64,000 bases of DNA from Hyphomicrobium sp. (GCA_019751875.1 JAIEMV010000005.1:116468-180467), one strand, 5' to 3'. Counted from the stretch's first letter, positions 20,054 through 30,635 are shown. Made by a program: numbers and translations. Notes: generated by a model not told the origin, from the sequence alone.

Positions 20054-21229
20054 CTAAACGGCCGCTTCGGGTCTGAGCGATACGAGGCCTTGCCCGTGCC
20101 GCTCGATGCGGCCGGCAAGATCGAGTTCCATGAGAATAACCCTCAGTTCACGCGCTCCTAAATCCGTCGCCCGCGCCAGATCGTCGATAGGGATCGGCTG
20201 CGGACCCATGGCCACGACGACGCGATCCCGGTCTGACTTGCCGATGAGCGGCGGCGGCCGTAGCGGCGCGGGTGGCACGTCTTCGAACGCCGCATGTGGC
20301 TCCATCATCAGCGATGAACCCGTGAGAGCCGGAGCCAGAGCTTCCAGCACATCGTCCGCCGATGTCACCAGCGTCGCTCCGGACTTCAGAAGATGGTTCG
20401 TGCCCTCGGCACGCGGATCGAGCGGATGCCCCGGCACCGCGAACACCTCGCGACCTTGCTCGCCGGCCATACGCGCTGTTGAGAGTGTTCCCGATCGCCG
20501 CGCCGCTTCGATGACGACTACGCCGTGCGCCATGCCCGCCACCAGCCGGTTCCGGCGCGGAAAGTCTTTCGCCCGCGGCTCGAATCCGGGCGGCATTTCC
20601 GTTACCAGGCACCCCGTCTCTGCGATGGCTGCCTGTAACCGCGCATTCTCTGGCGGATAGATGTAATCGATGCCACCTGCAAGAACGGCAATCGTTCCGG
20701 TCGAAAGGCTCGCTTCATGCACTGCCGCATCGATTCCGCGCGCCAGCCCCGAGACGATCACCAGCCCCCGCCGTCCAAGATCGGATCCGAAACGTCGTGC
20801 GAGCGTGATGCCCGCAGCCGACGCCTGCCGCGATCCGACGACCGCCACGGCGGGTCTCTGCACCAGCGCCGTGTTCCCTTTGACATAAACCGCGGGAGGT
20901 GGCGCATCCACGTGAGCGAGCAGCGCCGGATAGCCAGGCTCTATGGTGAAGATGATGCGCGCGCCGATGCGTTCGGCCGCTTCCAACTCGCGCTCGGCCC
21001 GATCCTGCGAACAAATGCGCAGCGTTCGACCTCCACGCTTGGCGAGTTCCGGCAATGCGTCCAACGCTTGCACGGCTCCGCCGTAGTGATTGATAAGTTC
21101 CCGAAACGTGACTGGGCCGACGTTATCGGAGCGGATCAGCCTCAGACAGGCGAGCCGCTGCTCGGGATCGAGCTTCGCCACGGGCAGCGGCGCCGGTGTG
21201 AAAAAGTCATCATGGTCAGGCTTTGGCAC
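20054..21229 (-). CDS. dprA: DNA-processing protein DprA
   Basis: 391 residues; loads RecA on incoming single-stranded DNA during natural transformation. Domain order: helical SAM-like N-terminus (about 20-75), Rossmann core (about 85-300) with [28 protein letters not shown] and [18 protein letters not shown], and a C-terminal winged helix (about 330-388) ending in [24 protein letters not shown]. Start is a GTG at 21229, overlapping the end of plsY by 14 bases, so translation is coupled. It is the last gene of the pyrB-pyrC'-plsY-dprA run; topA, which often follows in this order, is absent here. Confidence 0.95.
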   Translation of the reverse strand: MPKPDHDDFFTPAPLPVAKLDPEQRLACLRLIRSDNVGPVTFRELINHYGGAVQALDALPELAKRGGRTLRICSQDRAERELEAAERIGARIIFTIEPGYPALLAHVDAPPPAVYVKGNTALVQRPAVAVVGSRQASAAGITLARRFGSDLGRRGLVIVSGLARGIDAAVHEASLSTGTIAVLAGGIDYIYPPENARLQAAIAETGCLVTEMPPGFEPRAKDFPRRNRLVAGMAHGVVVIEAARRSGTLSTARMAGEQGREVFAVPGHPLDPRAEGTNHLLKSGATLVTSADDVLEALAPALTGSSLMMEPHAAFEDVPPAPLRPPPLIGKSDRDRVVVAMGPQPIPIDDLARATDLGARELRVILMELDLAGRIERHGQGLVSLRPEAAV

Positions 21230-21833
21230 CGATGCGCGGCTCCTCGCCCGCGAGCAACCGTTTGATATTGGCAGAGTGCTTCCATAACAGGATCGGCGTC
21301 ATGATTGTCGCGAGTACGGCTTCCGGCACACGCCCAATAATGAACAAGTAGATCGGCACAACAACGCTGGCGACCAGCCCTGACAGGGAAGAGTAGCGTG
21401 TCACAACCGCAAGCGTGATCCACACGCCGCAAAAGACCAGCGCCGCAGGCCATGCCGCTCCGATCAGCACGCCGATGTAGGTGGCAACACCTTTGCCGCC
21501 CTTGAAGCCCAGCCAGACGGGATACACGTGCCCGATGAAGGCGCCGAGACCGGCGAGCAGTCCGGCCAGGATAGCAATGCCATTGAGACCGCCGTAGTAA
21601 TGCCCGATCAGTACCGCCGCGGTGCCTTTCAGCGCGTCGAGAAGGAGCGTCGCCGCCGCAAGCTTTTTGTTGCCGGTTCGGAGAACATTCGTTGCCCCGA
21701 TGTTCCCCGACCCGATCGAGCGGACGTCGCCATGCCCAGCCGCCCGCGTCAGGATCAGCCCGAACGGGATCGAGCCGAGCAAATAGCCGAGTCCAAGCGC
21801 CACCAGAGCCGGAAATGAAATCAACGGATCCAT
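21216..21833 (-). CDS. plsY: Acyl-phosphate:glycerol-3-phosphate acyltransferase
   Basis: 205-residue inner-membrane enzyme that transfers an acyl group from acyl-phosphate to glycerol-3-phosphate, the first step of phospholipid synthesis. Five membrane spans, with the three conserved cytoplasmic motifs visible: [16 protein letters not shown] near 40-55, [18 protein letters not shown] near 101-118, and the C-terminal [21 protein letters not shown]. Length and N-terminus are standard. It sits between the coiled-coil gene (25 bases upstream) and dprA (14-base overlap). Confidence 0.95.
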   Translation of the reverse strand: MDPLISFPALVALGLGYLLGSIPFGLILTRAAGHGDVRSIGSGNIGATNVLRTGNKKLAAATLLLDALKGTAAVLIGHYYGGLNGIAILAGLLAGLGAFIGHVYPVWLGFKGGKGVATYIGVLIGAAWPAALVFCGVWITLAVVTRYSSLSGLVASVVVPIYLFIIGRVPEAVLATIMTPILLWKHSANIKRLLAGEEPRIGAKA

Positions 21834-21858
21834 TAGCGCGAGGCTCCAGTGCTTGGCA

Positions 21859-22203
21859 TCATGGTGATGGAAGCCGCGCGAGGATCAGATCCACTTTCGT
21901 GCCGAATTGATCAAACTTCGCCTCAAGCCCATCAAACCGGTTCTCAAGCCGCTCCATCCGGCATTCGAGCCCGTCCATCCGGCTTTCGAGCCCGTTCATT
22001 CGGCTTTCAAGCCCGTCCATCCGGATCTCCAGTGCGTCGATCTTGCGTTCGAGCGTCGAGAACCGTTGCGTGTGGAGAAGCTGTGTCTCGCGGATGGTGG
22101 CAATCTTCACATCGACGCCGGCAAAGCGCGCGTTCAGGTCATCCGGCAGATGCGCGATGATGTATTCGATATCGGTCATGCGCTTTTCGAGCGATTGAGC
22201 CAT
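21859..22203 (-). CDS. Small coiled-coil protein with heptad repeats
   Basis: 114 residues, almost entirely predicted coiled coil. Residues 45-105 consist of near-identical heptads ([35 protein letters not shown]), and the N-terminus ([15 protein letters not shown]) is also helical. There is no signal peptide, membrane span or enzymatic motif. The DNA repeats with a 21-base period, so the number of heptads can change in frame. It lies inside the pyrB-pyrC'-plsY-dprA order, 25 bases before plsY, where most relatives have no gene. A structural or partner-binding role is the only inference possible. Confidence 0.65.
   Translation of the reverse strand: MAQSLEKRMTDIEYIIAHLPDDLNARFAGVDVKIATIRETQLLHTQRFSTLERKIDALEIRMDGLESRMNGLESRMDGLECRMERLENRFDGLEAKFDQFGTKVDLILARLPSP
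21925..22040. repeat. 21-base tandem repeats encoding heptads
   Basis: Five or so imperfect copies of a 21-base unit (plus-strand form CGAGCCCGTCCATCCGGCTTT) inside the coiled-coil gene. Units differ at a few positions each. They preserve the seven-residue coiled-coil register. Confidence 0.8.
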
Positions 22204-22330
22204 TACACCCCTCCATTGTGGCTGCGCTTTCCCCGTCGGGCAAGTCCCGCTTGGGGCCCTTCCCGTCCGTCAAGGAGGTGAACGGACGAGACGGCACGTT
22301 CCGTCGCTCAAACTAGCCGCGAAGTTGCGA

Positions 22331-23680
22331 CTACCGCCCTGGTGCAAACTCGAACACGGTCTCACCATCGACAAGCGTGCGGAGAACCCGACCTTGCATT
22401 TTGGCTTCGTCGAACGGGGAGTTTTTCGATCGCGAGCGCAGGAGATCCTTGTTCACGACCCACGGCTCGTCGAGATCGACGAGGATGACGTCGGCCGGCG
22501 CGCCCTTCTGCAGCCGCCCGCCGGGTAAGCCGAACAGCTTCGCCGGATTGACGGTGAGCGGACGCAGCAGCGTCGGCAAGGCAACCTCGCCGGAATGATA
22601 GAGCCGTAGCGCCGCCGCCAGCAGCGTTTCGAGACCCGCGGCCCCATCGGCCGCCTCGGCGAAGGGCCTCCGCTTCACGTCCGCGTCCTGCGGATCGTGG
22701 CTGGACACGATAGTATCGATCTCGCCATTGGCGACAGCGTCGACCATCGCCGCACGATCATCCTCTTTCCTGAGTGGCGGCCGCACCTTCAAAAACGTGC
22801 GGTAGGACCCGATGTCATTCTCGTTCAATGTCAGGTGATTGATCGACACGCCGCATGTCACGTGAAGACCGCGCGCCCTGGCCTGCCGGATAATGCCGAG
22901 GCTCTCCGGGCATGAGATCGTTGCCGCATGATACCGGCCGCCGGTCATCTCCACGAGACGAACATCGCGCTCGATCATGATGATTTCCGCAACCTTCGAA
23001 ATGCCGGGCAGGCCCAGTCGCGTGGCCACCTCGCCTGAATTCATCGCCCCGCTGCCGGCGAGATAGGGATCCTCGGTATGATGGACGATCAGCGCGCCGA
23101 AATCGCGCCCGTAGAGCAGCGCGTTCTTCATCACCCGCGTATTGGCCACGCTGGTCTTCCCGTTTGAGAACGCCACCGCACCAGCCCGCTTCAGCAGGCC
23201 GATCTCAGTCATCTCCTCGCCCTTGAGGCCCTTGGTGACGGCCGCCATCGTGTGAACGTGCACGATCGCGTTGTCGCGCGCACGCCGCTGAATAAAATCA
23301 ACCAGCGACACCTGATCGATGACGGGATCGGTATCCGGCATCACGATCATCGTCGTCACGCCGCCCGCCGCCGCCGAATGGCTTGCGGTCTTCAACGTCT
23401 CGCGGTGCTCATAACCCGGCTCACCCGTAAACACCTGCGCATCGACGAGCCCGGGACACAGCACACGTCCCTTGCAATCGACCACACTAGCGCCGTCCGG
23501 CGCATTGCGCCGTAGATGCGCACCCAGATCCGCGATCACACCATCGACGACATAGAGCCCGCCCGGCTCGTCCCGGTTTGTTTCCGGATCGATGAGCCGC
23601 GCGTTGATGAACGCTGTCGGTCCGGTCGGTTTGCGGGGTGTTGCGGCGGGATTGGGGCTCATGGAGGGTTTGCCGCTCAC
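22331..23680 (-). CDS. pyrC: Dihydroorotase-like protein, probably the non-catalytic PyrC'/PyrX type
   Basis: 449 residues with the amidohydrolase fold: [74 protein letters not shown], and a C-terminal DLDEPWVV. The position of the metal-binding His-X-His that normally follows GLVD is here Gln-Val-Phe, so two zinc ligands are missing, while the Asp of SSHD remains. In other proteobacteria such degenerate homologues do not catalyse but hold the aspartate transcarbamoylase together. The GTG start at 23680 overlaps the pyrB stop (GTGA), consistent with equal synthesis of the two subunits. An ATG at 23662 is an alternative start. Confidence 0.88.
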   Translation of the reverse strand: MSGKPSMSPNPAATPRKPTGPTAFINARLIDPETNRDEPGGLYVVDGVIADLGAHLRRNAPDGASVVDCKGRVLCPGLVDAQVFTGEPGYEHRETLKTASHSAAAGGVTTMIVMPDTDPVIDQVSLVDFIQRRARDNAIVHVHTMAAVTKGLKGEEMTEIGLLKRAGAVAFSNGKTSVANTRVMKNALLYGRDFGALIVHHTEDPYLAGSGAMNSGEVATRLGLPGISKVAEIIMIERDVRLVEMTGGRYHAATISCPESLGIIRQARARGLHVTCGVSINHLTLNENDIGSYRTFLKVRPPLRKEDDRAAMVDAVANGEIDTIVSSHDPQDADVKRRPFAEAADGAAGLETLLAAALRLYHSGEVALPTLLRPLTVNPAKLFGLPGGRLQKGAPADVILVDLDEPWVVNKDLLRSRSKNSPFDEAKMQGRVLRTLVDGETVFEFAPGR

Positions 23681-24648
23681 GATCTGTTCGTTTCGGGTCG
23701 GGGGAGGTTCATCGCGAGCGCTTCGAGCACGGCCATGCGCACGGCGACGCCCATCTCCACCTGCTCGCGAATGACGCTGCGCGGATCATCCGCAATCGTA
23801 GAGGCGATCTCGACGCCGCGATTCATCGGCCCTGGATGCATCACAAGCGCGTCGGGCTTGGCCCGCGCCAGCTTCTCGTGATCGAGGCCAAAGAAATGAA
23901 AGTACTCGCGCACCGATGGAACGTAGGAGCTCTCCATCCGCTCCCGCTGCAGTCGCAGCATCATCACGACATCGACTCCTTCGATGCCTTTCCACATATC
24001 GGTGAACACTTCGACACCAAGTCGCTCGGGTCGCGCCGGCAGCAGCGTGGACGGTGCGATGAGCCGAACTCGCGCGCCCATGGTGTTCAAGACGTCGATG
24101 TTCGAGCGAGCCACGCGCGAGTGAAGGATGTCGCCACAGATTGCAACGGAGAGACCCGCGATGCGCCCCTTCGCCCGCCGGATCGTCAGCGCATCGAGCA
24201 GCGCCTGCGTCGGGTGCTGGTGCGCGCCGTCGCCGGCGTTGATGACCGAGCAATCAACCTTCTGCGACAGAAGCTCGACCGCGCCCGCCGCATGATGCCG
24301 GACGACGATGATATCCGGCCGCATGGCATTCAAGGTAATTGCCGTATCGACGAGCGTCTCACCCTTCGTCACTGATGATGTAGCGACGTTCATGTTCATG
24401 ACGTCGGCACCCAGCCGCTTGGCGGCCAGTTCGAAAGAGGCCTGGGTGCGCGTTGAACTCTCGAAGAACAGATTGATATGCGTTCGGCCGCGCAGCGCCT
24501 GGCGCTTCTTCTCCGCTTGGGGAGGCGAGTCGGCGTTCTTGTCGGCGAGGTCGAGAAGGAATTCGATTTCGGGCACCGTCAGCTTCTCCGTCGAGAGAAG
24601 GTGGCGATGCGAGAAGCTCTTGGCTTGCTTCTGTGCGGATGTGGCCAT
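23677..24648 (-). CDS. pyrB: Aspartate carbamoyltransferase catalytic subunit
   Basis: 323 residues from ATG 24648; condenses carbamoyl phosphate with aspartate in pyrimidine synthesis. The carbamoyl-phosphate loop [20 protein letters not shown] and the [12 protein letters not shown] aspartate-site region are intact, as is [12 protein letters not shown] near the C-terminus. The frame is open upstream to 24795, but those 49 residues are not part of the family. No pyrI regulatory subunit is near; the overlapping pyrC'-type gene downstream is the likely structural partner. Divergent from the AidB-like gene, with 123 bases between. Confidence 0.97.
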   Translation of the reverse strand: MATSAQKQAKSFSHRHLLSTEKLTVPEIEFLLDLADKNADSPPQAEKKRQALRGRTHINLFFESSTRTQASFELAAKRLGADVMNMNVATSSVTKGETLVDTAITLNAMRPDIIVVRHHAAGAVELLSQKVDCSVINAGDGAHQHPTQALLDALTIRRAKGRIAGLSVAICGDILHSRVARSNIDVLNTMGARVRLIAPSTLLPARPERLGVEVFTDMWKGIEGVDVVMMLRLQRERMESSYVPSVREYFHFFGLDHEKLARAKPDALVMHPGPMNRGVEIASTIADDPRSVIREQVEMGVAVRMAVLEALAMNLPRPETNRS

Positions 24649-24771
24649 TAAAGCGGTGTGTATACGCGCTCGATCGGAGGTGGGCAAGCGGCCTTCCACA
24701 GGTCTGCCCAATTGGCGCGACTTCAAGGTTGCAATGTGCTTAAAGCGTGAGGCCCAGGAGAGCTTTGGAGC

Positions 24772-26436
24772 ATGAGCGACCGCTTTACGACCCACCGCGT
24801 GACGAACCAGGTTCCGCCGCTCACAGACGTCAACCTTTTCGCCTCCGATACGGCCTTGAACGAAGCGGTCACGCGCGAGGGGGCTTCAGCGTCCGCCCGT
24901 ACGCTGAACGCCTTCGGATTGACGGCCGGGTCACAGGAATCACGCGAATTGGCCATCCTGGCCAACCGGCATACTCCCGAACTGAGCACACACGACCGCT
25001 ATGGCCGCCGCCTCGACGTCGTCACCTATCATCCAGCCTATCATGACCTGATGCGCCGGTCCTGTGCGGAAGGCCTGACCAACTCAGTCTGGGCACATCT
25101 GGGACCGGCCGGTGCGACGCCGGAGAAATCGCGCCACGTGGTGCGTGCGGCTTCACTGTTTCTCGCCGCCCAGATGGAACCCGGCCACTGCTGCCCGCTG
25201 ACCATGACGAACGCCGCGGTGCCGGTGCTCCTGAAGAACGAGACGCTAGCGCGAGATTGGCTGCCTCTCGTCTTGTCCCGCACCTATGATGAGCGCTTCG
25301 AGCCCGCCGTCGACAAGGCCAGCGTGACCATCGGCATGGGAATGACCGAGAAACAAGGCGGCACCGATGTCCGCGCCAACACGACACAAGCCGTGCGCAA
25401 CGCCGAGGGCTTATATACGATCACTGGGCACAAGTGGTTCATGTCCGCGCCGATGTCGGATGCTTTCCTGATATTGGCCCGGACATCAGACGGTCTGTCG
25501 CTCTTCTTGATGCCGCGTTTCCTGCCTGATGGCTCCGTCAACGCGCTCCACTTCCAGCGCCTCAAGGACAAGCTCGGCAACCGGTCCAATGCCTCCTCCG
25601 AGGTCGAGTTTCACGATGCCACCGGCTGGCTCATTGGCGAGGAAGGCCGGGGCGTGCCCGCCATCGTTGACATGCTCACCTACTGCCGTCTCGACTGCGC
25701 GGTCTCGTCCGCCGCGCTGATGCGCTCGGCTGTCGCCAACGCCGTTCATCACGCCGAGCACCGCCACTCCGGCGGACGCGCACTCATCAATGAACCGCTC
25801 ATGCAGCAGGTCCTCGCCGATCTGTCGCTCGACGTTGAAGCGGCCATCGCTCTTTCGTTCCGCCTCGCCCGATCGTTCGATCGCGCCCGCGATCCCCGTG
25901 CCGCCGCCTGGCGCCGGCTGATGACACCGGTTACGAAATATTGGGTGACGAAAATCGCAAGCCCGCTGATCGCGGAAGCGATGGAGTGCCTCGGAGGCAA
26001 CGGCTATGTGGAGGAGTGGCCGCTTGCAGCACTCTACCGCGAAGCACCGGTCAACGCGATTTGGGAAGGCTCGGGCAACGTCATGTCGCTAGACGTCCTT
26101 CGCGTCCTGCAGAAAGAACCGGAGGTCGCAGAATTCGTAACCGAAGAGTTGCGCGCTGCTTGCGCCGGCGATACGGCACTCACCGCTGCCTTCGAACGAT
26201 TGCAGGCGGTGCTGTACGAGCCGCGCCTTCTTGACGTGAGGGCGCGGCAACTCGTCGAGAGTCTGGCGAAACTCGCCGCCGCCGCGATCCTGCGCTCGCA
26301 AGGAAACAGCGCTGTCGCAGATGCCTTCATTGCAACCCGAATCGACGGTCCTGCCCGCTCCACCTATGGCCAGGGGCTGGAGTCATTCGACCTGAAGGCC
26401 ATTCTCTCCCGCACGACCCCGAACCGGACCTCTTGA
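24772..26436 (+). CDS. AidB-like acyl-CoA dehydrogenase family protein
   Basis: 554 residues with FAD, similar in length and layout to AidB of the adaptive response to alkylation. Marks: [14 protein letters not shown] near the N-terminus, [17 protein letters not shown] (flavin site, about 182-198), [28 protein letters not shown], and [34 protein letters not shown] in the last third. That last segment is typical of AidB and isovaleryl-CoA-dehydrogenase-like proteins. AidB protects DNA in E. coli; whether this one acts on DNA or on acyl-CoA is open. AGGAGAG lies about nine bases before the ATG. Confidence 0.88.
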   Translation: MSDRFTTHRVTNQVPPLTDVNLFASDTALNEAVTREGASASARTLNAFGLTAGSQESRELAILANRHTPELSTHDRYGRRLDVVTYHPAYHDLMRRSCAEGLTNSVWAHLGPAGATPEKSRHVVRAASLFLAAQMEPGHCCPLTMTNAAVPVLLKNETLARDWLPLVLSRTYDERFEPAVDKASVTIGMGMTEKQGGTDVRANTTQAVRNAEGLYTITGHKWFMSAPMSDAFLILARTSDGLSLFLMPRFLPDGSVNALHFQRLKDKLGNRSNASSEVEFHDATGWLIGEEGRGVPAIVDMLTYCRLDCAVSSAALMRSAVANAVHHAEHRHSGGRALINEPLMQQVLADLSLDVEAAIALSFRLARSFDRARDPRAAAWRRLMTPVTKYWVTKIASPLIAEAMECLGGNGYVEEWPLAALYREAPVNAIWEGSGNVMSLDVLRVLQKEPEVAEFVTEELRAACAGDTALTAAFERLQAVLYEPRLLDVRARQLVESLAKLAAAAILRSQGNSAVADAFIATRIDGPARSTYGQGLESFDLKAILSRTTPNRTS

Positions 26437-26592
26437 TTTGCCCCGATCGACTTGCACCGCTACACAAACGAGGTTGCGGGCTTGGACGGCCTAGGCTACA
26501 CGATCGGCCACGAAGCCGGGCTATGCCGCTGTTCGCCGAGCGATAAGCTTTCGAACCGCACTCCGAGAAGGAGTCGAGCTTCTTCATGGTGT

Positions 26593-26669
<77 letters not shown>

Positions 26670-26854
26670 GAATTTATCAAACAAAAACAATGAGTTGAAC
26701 GCGTTTTGCGGCTTGTACTCGTACATGCCGAAATCACTCGGGGTAGCGGAAAATGAATAGACAGCGTTCGCTGCCCAGCTCTGCACCTTAGCCTTCGCTG
26801 ATCGAAGTTGAACGCACGTAAAGGCCACCACGATCAAAACGGCGGGCACGTCGA
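26670..26854. other. Intergenic DNA after the tRNA
   Basis: No gene recognised. Lower in GC than the preceding core region. A short minus-strand frame across the tRNA is a shadow of the RNA gene. Confidence 0.5.
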
Positions 26855-27097
26855 TCACGTCTGAACCTCGTCGGCGTTGCGCATCGGGCGGACCCTGTAG
26901 CCGGCGAGGTAATCGGTGAGACGTCTGACGCTCAGCTGCCGATCAGCAAGGCCGACATGGCCGTCCGGACGAACAATATATACTGCGCCTGGGCGAAAGC
27001 CGGCTTTGCGCATATCTGGGGTGTCGTCCCACGAATGCGCTTTGATGCCCGCAGAATGCAAAGCGTCGGACATTGCTTGATTGAAGCGCTGAGCCAT
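26855..27097 (-). pseudogene. Remnant of an FAD-dependent monooxygenase C-terminus
   Basis: The 80-residue frame contains GAVYIVRPDGHVGLA followed by a short helical tail (LTDYLAGYRV), which looks like the last part of the thioredoxin-like C-terminal domain of PheA/TfdB-type aromatic hydroxylases. The FAD-binding and substrate domains, about 450 residues, are missing upstream, where another frame on the opposite strand takes over. It is best read as a decayed gene left next to the tRNA. Confidence 0.45.
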
Positions 27098-27292
27098 AGG
27101 CTCTGGCTGCGCTGCAACGCGTGCGGTCGTGACTTGATCGCGCCGGCCGTCGCATGGTGTGAGTCGAACGGCGTTCCAGCTGACACGCCGCTACTGCTCA
27201 TCGCTCGGCGGCTGAGGTGCGAGCGGTGCGGCGAGCGCAAGGCCCACTGTTGGCCAGAGCCCCAAGACAGCTTGCAAGCGCGGCGGTACTGA
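27056..27292 (+). CDS. Small putative zinc-ribbon protein
   Basis: 78 residues from ATG 27056 (start uncertain, no clear ribosome site). Two CXXC pairs, LRCNACGRDL and LRCERCGERKAHCWPEP, about 30 residues apart, would form a zinc ribbon; the LRC-RCG-RK-HCWPEP ending is a pattern I have seen in small rhizobial proteins of unknown role. It overlaps the monooxygenase remnant on the other strand by about 40 bases. It could also be a gene fragment. Confidence 0.45.
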   Translation: MQSVGHCLIEALSHRLWLRCNACGRDLIAPAVAWCESNGVPADTPLLLIARRLRCERCGERKAHCWPEPQDSLQARRY

Positions 27293-27363
27293 GCTGCGAC
27301 AAAAAACTATGGAGTCGAAATCTAAACGCAAATTTGGGCTGATACCCCATTCCAGTTCCGCGC

Positions 27364-28734
27364 TCAAACGAAGGGCTTACCCGTGTCCTTGCGGGTCAGC
27401 TTGTGGTGGACGCGGCGCATGGCCAAGAAGATGAAGCCGACGACGAGTGGAACCGATATCGCTGTCAGGAATTCCGGCGTCAACGGTTTAGGCAGGAGGC
27501 CAGCGTCCTTGATCCCTTTGCCGAGATAGCTAATGAGGCCGATCACGTAATAGCTGATCGCTGCCACTGAAAGACCCTCGACGGTTTGCTGAAGGCGGAG
27601 CTGCATGCTCGCGCGCTCGTCCATCGAGCGTAGGAGGTCGCGGTTTTGGTGCTGCAGCTCGAACTGGATGCCGGTGCGCAGCATGTCAGAGGCACGCGCG
27701 AGTTGCGCCGAGAGCCGACGCTGTCGATCCTCAACGGCGGCGCATGTATCGATCGCCGGCTCAAGGCGGCGGCGGAAGAAGGCGGTGATTGTGACGTAGT
27801 CACCCTCCCGCTGCTCGTCGATGAGCTCGAGTCGGCTCTTAACCTGCGCATAGTAGGCGCGGCTGGCGCTGAAGCGGAACGCCGTGCGTGCCGCCTGTGC
27901 CTCGATGGCCGCCGCGAGCTTGCTCAAACGCGCGAGCAAATCCTGCTGCGTTTCGGTGGCGGGACCCGCCGCAATGGCTTGTGTGATTTCTCCGAGCTCC
28001 CGCTCCATGTTCTGCAACTCGGGGCCGGCTCTTCGCGCTTCGGGCAAACCAAGGAGTGCGAGCGTACGATAGGTTTCCAGCTCCAGAAGTCTCTGCACAA
28101 GACGAGCAGCGCTCGATGGCGTCAGAGCCTTCGATTCGATGAGGAAGCGCGTGAACCCCTTGGCGTCGACCTTAAAGTCCGTCGTAACGCGCGCCGCACC
28201 TTCGGAGGCGTTGATCACGCACAAGGCCAGTGAATTGAAGCCTTCGGCCGGATGGGAGGCGAGAGTGCCGGGCGCGATGACGCTCATGTGAACCGAGGCG
28301 ATGAGCTTGCCATGTGGCGTGAAAGTGATCTCGCCTAGGCCAATCGGATCGGGATAAGCAAATGTCTCGGCGGCGTCAGAGCCCGTCAGCCATGTATAGG
28401 TCGTGAACTCGGTGTGCTGCTCCCACCGAAGCTCCCAGATGCCGAAGTCGAGACGGTGATACTTGGCGTCGGGAGCCGGTGGCGAGACGCCAACTGCAAT
28501 CGCGAGCTCAGCGATGTGGCTGCGGTCGGCGCGCGCCTCCTCGTCCGTGGTCATGAACGCGAAATGATAGATCCGCAGCGGCAGGTTCAACGGCAGGAAT
28601 GGGCGCGCGTGTAGCTCGCCAAGTACCATGGCGCGCGATTCATGCTGCACCATGCCAGCTGGGGCAGGCAGGGCGGGCTCATTTGCGGTCTTTGTGTCGC
28701 TGTCACTCAAGGAACAATCCCCGTCCGCTCGCAT
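27364..28734 (-). CDS. DUF3422 family membrane-anchored protein
   Basis: About 456 residues from ATG 28734. The family signature ELHARPFLPLNLPLRIYHFAFM appears near residue 40, then YHRLDFGIWELRWEQHTEFTTYTWL. The central third is long helical/coiled coil (LEMERELGEI, LLARLSKLAAAIEAQAARTAFRFSASRAYY), and the C-terminus has two membrane spans (about 395-415 and 425-445) followed by a basic tail (RRVHHKLTRKD). The function of the family is unknown; it is widespread in alphaproteobacteria. An in-frame ATG at 28830 would add 32 residues with no family resemblance. Confidence 0.85.
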   Translation of the reverse strand: MRADGDCSLSDSDTKTANEPALPAPAGMVQHESRAMVLGELHARPFLPLNLPLRIYHFAFMTTDEEARADRSHIAELAIAVGVSPPAPDAKYHRLDFGIWELRWEQHTEFTTYTWLTGSDAAETFAYPDPIGLGEITFTPHGKLIASVHMSVIAPGTLASHPAEGFNSLALCVINASEGAARVTTDFKVDAKGFTRFLIESKALTPSSAARLVQRLLELETYRTLALLGLPEARRAGPELQNMERELGEITQAIAAGPATETQQDLLARLSKLAAAIEAQAARTAFRFSASRAYYAQVKSRLELIDEQREGDYVTITAFFRRRLEPAIDTCAAVEDRQRRLSAQLARASDMLRTGIQFELQHQNRDLLRSMDERASMQLRLQQTVEGLSVAAISYYVIGLISYLGKGIKDAGLLPKPLTPEFLTAISVPLVVGFIFLAMRRVHHKLTRKDTGKPFV

Positions 28735-29602
28735 GAGCACAATATCGGGCAGCAGCGACCTAACCAATGGGCGTACGCGCCGCACCTCTGGAGGGAGGTA
28801 GTATGCTCGGACAGGGTGCCAGAAATCCACGGCATTCCGAGCATCTTGTTTTCAACGACCCGACACACCATCTCCGCGCGCCAGAAGCGGATCTAGAGGT
28901 GTTGCATAATGACTTTTGCAACAAACTCGGCACTGACTGAATAACTCCGCCGGATTGTCAGCGAGTCCAAATCGGAGAGAGGACTGCTCGTCGCTTGCGC
29001 ACTTGCCGACGCGATTAATGTGCCGGCGATATCTGTTATTCCGCTTGCTGCGGCAGGCATGTTGTTGTTTTCTGCCCCGAGCACAATCGAAAAAAATCAG
29101 ACGTGCTGGGATGCTCCAGCAAACGCGCGGTACGGGTCTGGCAATTACCTTCTTTGGAATGAATGCCGTGGCAGTGGCGGCAGCATGCTACCTAGTCGGA
29201 CGAGTCCTGAGGCTGGCCTGGACTTAGGCTCGGCTCCTCAGCGAGTATCCGCCGGATCGGATGCGGATGGTTCAATCAGGCTTTGAGAAGCGGGATATGC
29301 TCGATGCGTGATTTCACGCATTTATCTTGGCACGCCAATCCTAATTCTCAATCCTAATTCTGGCGTGCCGCGCACGACACACAAATGCTCCGCTTTCAAG
29401 TAAGGGACGTTTCCTATTTAAACCGCTGATATTGTGCGGTGACTTCGGTGCTGGCCCTCCCAAATCTGTAAGACCATTGCACGCGTGGGTCTATGGCCCG
29501 TGCCCCTCCTACGTCACATTTCGTGCCCACTACGACAAGAGGTCGGCTGTAAGTCGTTCGACCTGCAAAAGCGTGGGCGACTAGCGTCTATGGAGTATGA
29601 GT
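28735..29602. other. 870-bp region without a recognisable gene
   Basis: Several short frames exist but none has family resemblance or good ribosome sites. One at 29020-29286 begins with a hydrophobic stretch resembling a signal peptide (ISVIPLAAAGMLLFSAP), yet the rest looks random. The stretch carries the hairpins described at 29305-29369 and must include the promoter of the outer-membrane protein gene. Confidence 0.5.
29305..29369. repeat. Two inverted repeats, one enclosing a direct repeat
   Basis: GCGTGATTTCACGC at 29305-29318 is a small hairpin. Directly after it, GGCACGCCA (29329-29337) pairs with TGGCGTGCC (29361-29369), and the 23-base loop consists of two copies of AATCCTAATTC. Such a layered arrangement is unusual for a terminator because no T run follows. 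Confidence 0.7.
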
Positions 29603-30112
29603 ATGAAAGCGTTGCGCAACGGGCTCGTCGAATTGTCCGTACTGGCTGCCCTAGGTCTATCCGCCACGGCGGCGGTCGCGGACGGGATGTACAGCGCTGC
29701 TCCCAGCTACCGAGAGATGCCCTCGATCTGGTCGGGCCTGTATGGCGGCGTTCATCTTGGCTATGCAGATGCGGATAATGACGACGGCGTCGTTGGCGGC
29801 GTTCAGCTCGGCTATAATTGGCAATCGAGCGCGATCGTCTATGGCGTGGAAGGCGACATCTCGCTGGCGAGTGCAGACTCGGTCGACTGGCTAGCATCTG
29901 CGCGTGGGCGATTGGGCTATCTGCTCCAACCCAGTCTGCTGCTCTACGGCACAGCAGGTGTTGGCGGGGAAGATGACGCCGGCTTCGTATACGGCTTAGG
30001 CATTGAAAGCCAGCTCACGTACGGCACGACGGGCCGCATTGAGTATCTGGAATACGACGGCGATGACGTCGGTGTCATTAGAGCAGGCTTGAATTTCCAG
30101 ATCGGACGCTAA
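29603..30112 (+). CDS. Outer-membrane beta-barrel protein (Omp31/opacity-like)
   Basis: About 169 residues with a signal peptide ending near ATAAVADG. The mature protein has the pattern of the small porin-like immunogenic proteins of Hyphomicrobiales: WSGLYGGVHLGYA, then alternating strands (GGVQLGYNWQSSAIVYGVEGDISLA, ARGRLGYLLQPSLLLYGTAGVG) and a last strand VIRAGLNFQIGR. It is shorter than most members (about 200-250), so it probably forms an eight-stranded barrel at most. ATG 29603 is preferred because GGAG lies seven bases upstream; ATG 29597 is in frame. Confidence 0.85.
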   Translation: MKALRNGLVELSVLAALGLSATAAVADGMYSAAPSYREMPSIWSGLYGGVHLGYADADNDDGVVGGVQLGYNWQSSAIVYGVEGDISLASADSVDWLASARGRLGYLLQPSLLLYGTAGVGGEDDAGFVYGLGIESQLTYGTTGRIEYLEYDGDDVGVIRAGLNFQIGR

Positions 30113-30245
30113 ACAGGCGAGGAGTGGCCGGGTCCTTTTGCGTTTCGCGTGGGATTGGTGGTTCGTCGTTCGCTGGGAACTTAACAGTTCGAAGTCCTGT
30201 CATCTTGCATTTGAGAACCGGCATACCGTTTGCGATCGCCGAAAG

Positions 30246-30635
30246 TCACACCGGAGCATTTGCAGAATGGCACGCGCGACGTTTTAAGAACTGGCCGAGG
30301 AGGTCCGCACCAACTTCGTGTCGAAAGCGAAACATCGCAGTTGCAAAGGCGAGGATTACGAGGAGACTTGTGACCACACCGCTTCCGACGGTCCAATAGA
30401 TCGCGCGATGCAGCAAAACCGCACGTCGCTTTAGCACCGGTAGTTCGGTGCGCAAATTTGCCTGCGGGTCGTCGTCGCTTAGGACGCTCAGGGATCTGGA
30501 CCGGTCGACCACGCGGTCCATTCGTGAAATCAGCACGTCCAGGAATTCTGCTTGAGCCGCGAGCAGAAAAGCGGGCCCGGCAACCTCAGATATCACAGTT
30601 GAGAGCTGGTTGATTGAGGGTGTGTCCAACGGCAC
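30246..30635 (-). CDS. DUF2721 family protein, shortened at the C-terminus
   Basis: 129 residues from a GTG start. The first 100 match DUF2721: VAGPAFLLAAQAEFLDVLISRMDRVVDRSR, then LKRRAVLLHRAIYWTVGSGVVTSLLVILAF. Family members continue with a second membrane hairpin; here the sequence after ILAFATAMFRF turns polar (RHEVGADLLGQFLKRRACHS) and stops, so the last span is missing. It may be a recently damaged gene. The role of the family is unknown. Confidence 0.6.
   Translation of the reverse strand: MPLDTPSINQLSTVISEVAGPAFLLAAQAEFLDVLISRMDRVVDRSRSLSVLSDDDPQANLRTELPVLKRRAVLLHRAIYWTVGSGVVTSLLVILAFATAMFRFRHEVGADLLGQFLKRRACHSANAPV

Noticed and set aside
29020..29286. Secreted small protein
   Set aside because: A hydrophobic start resembles a signal peptide, but there is no ribosome site and the rest looks non-coding.
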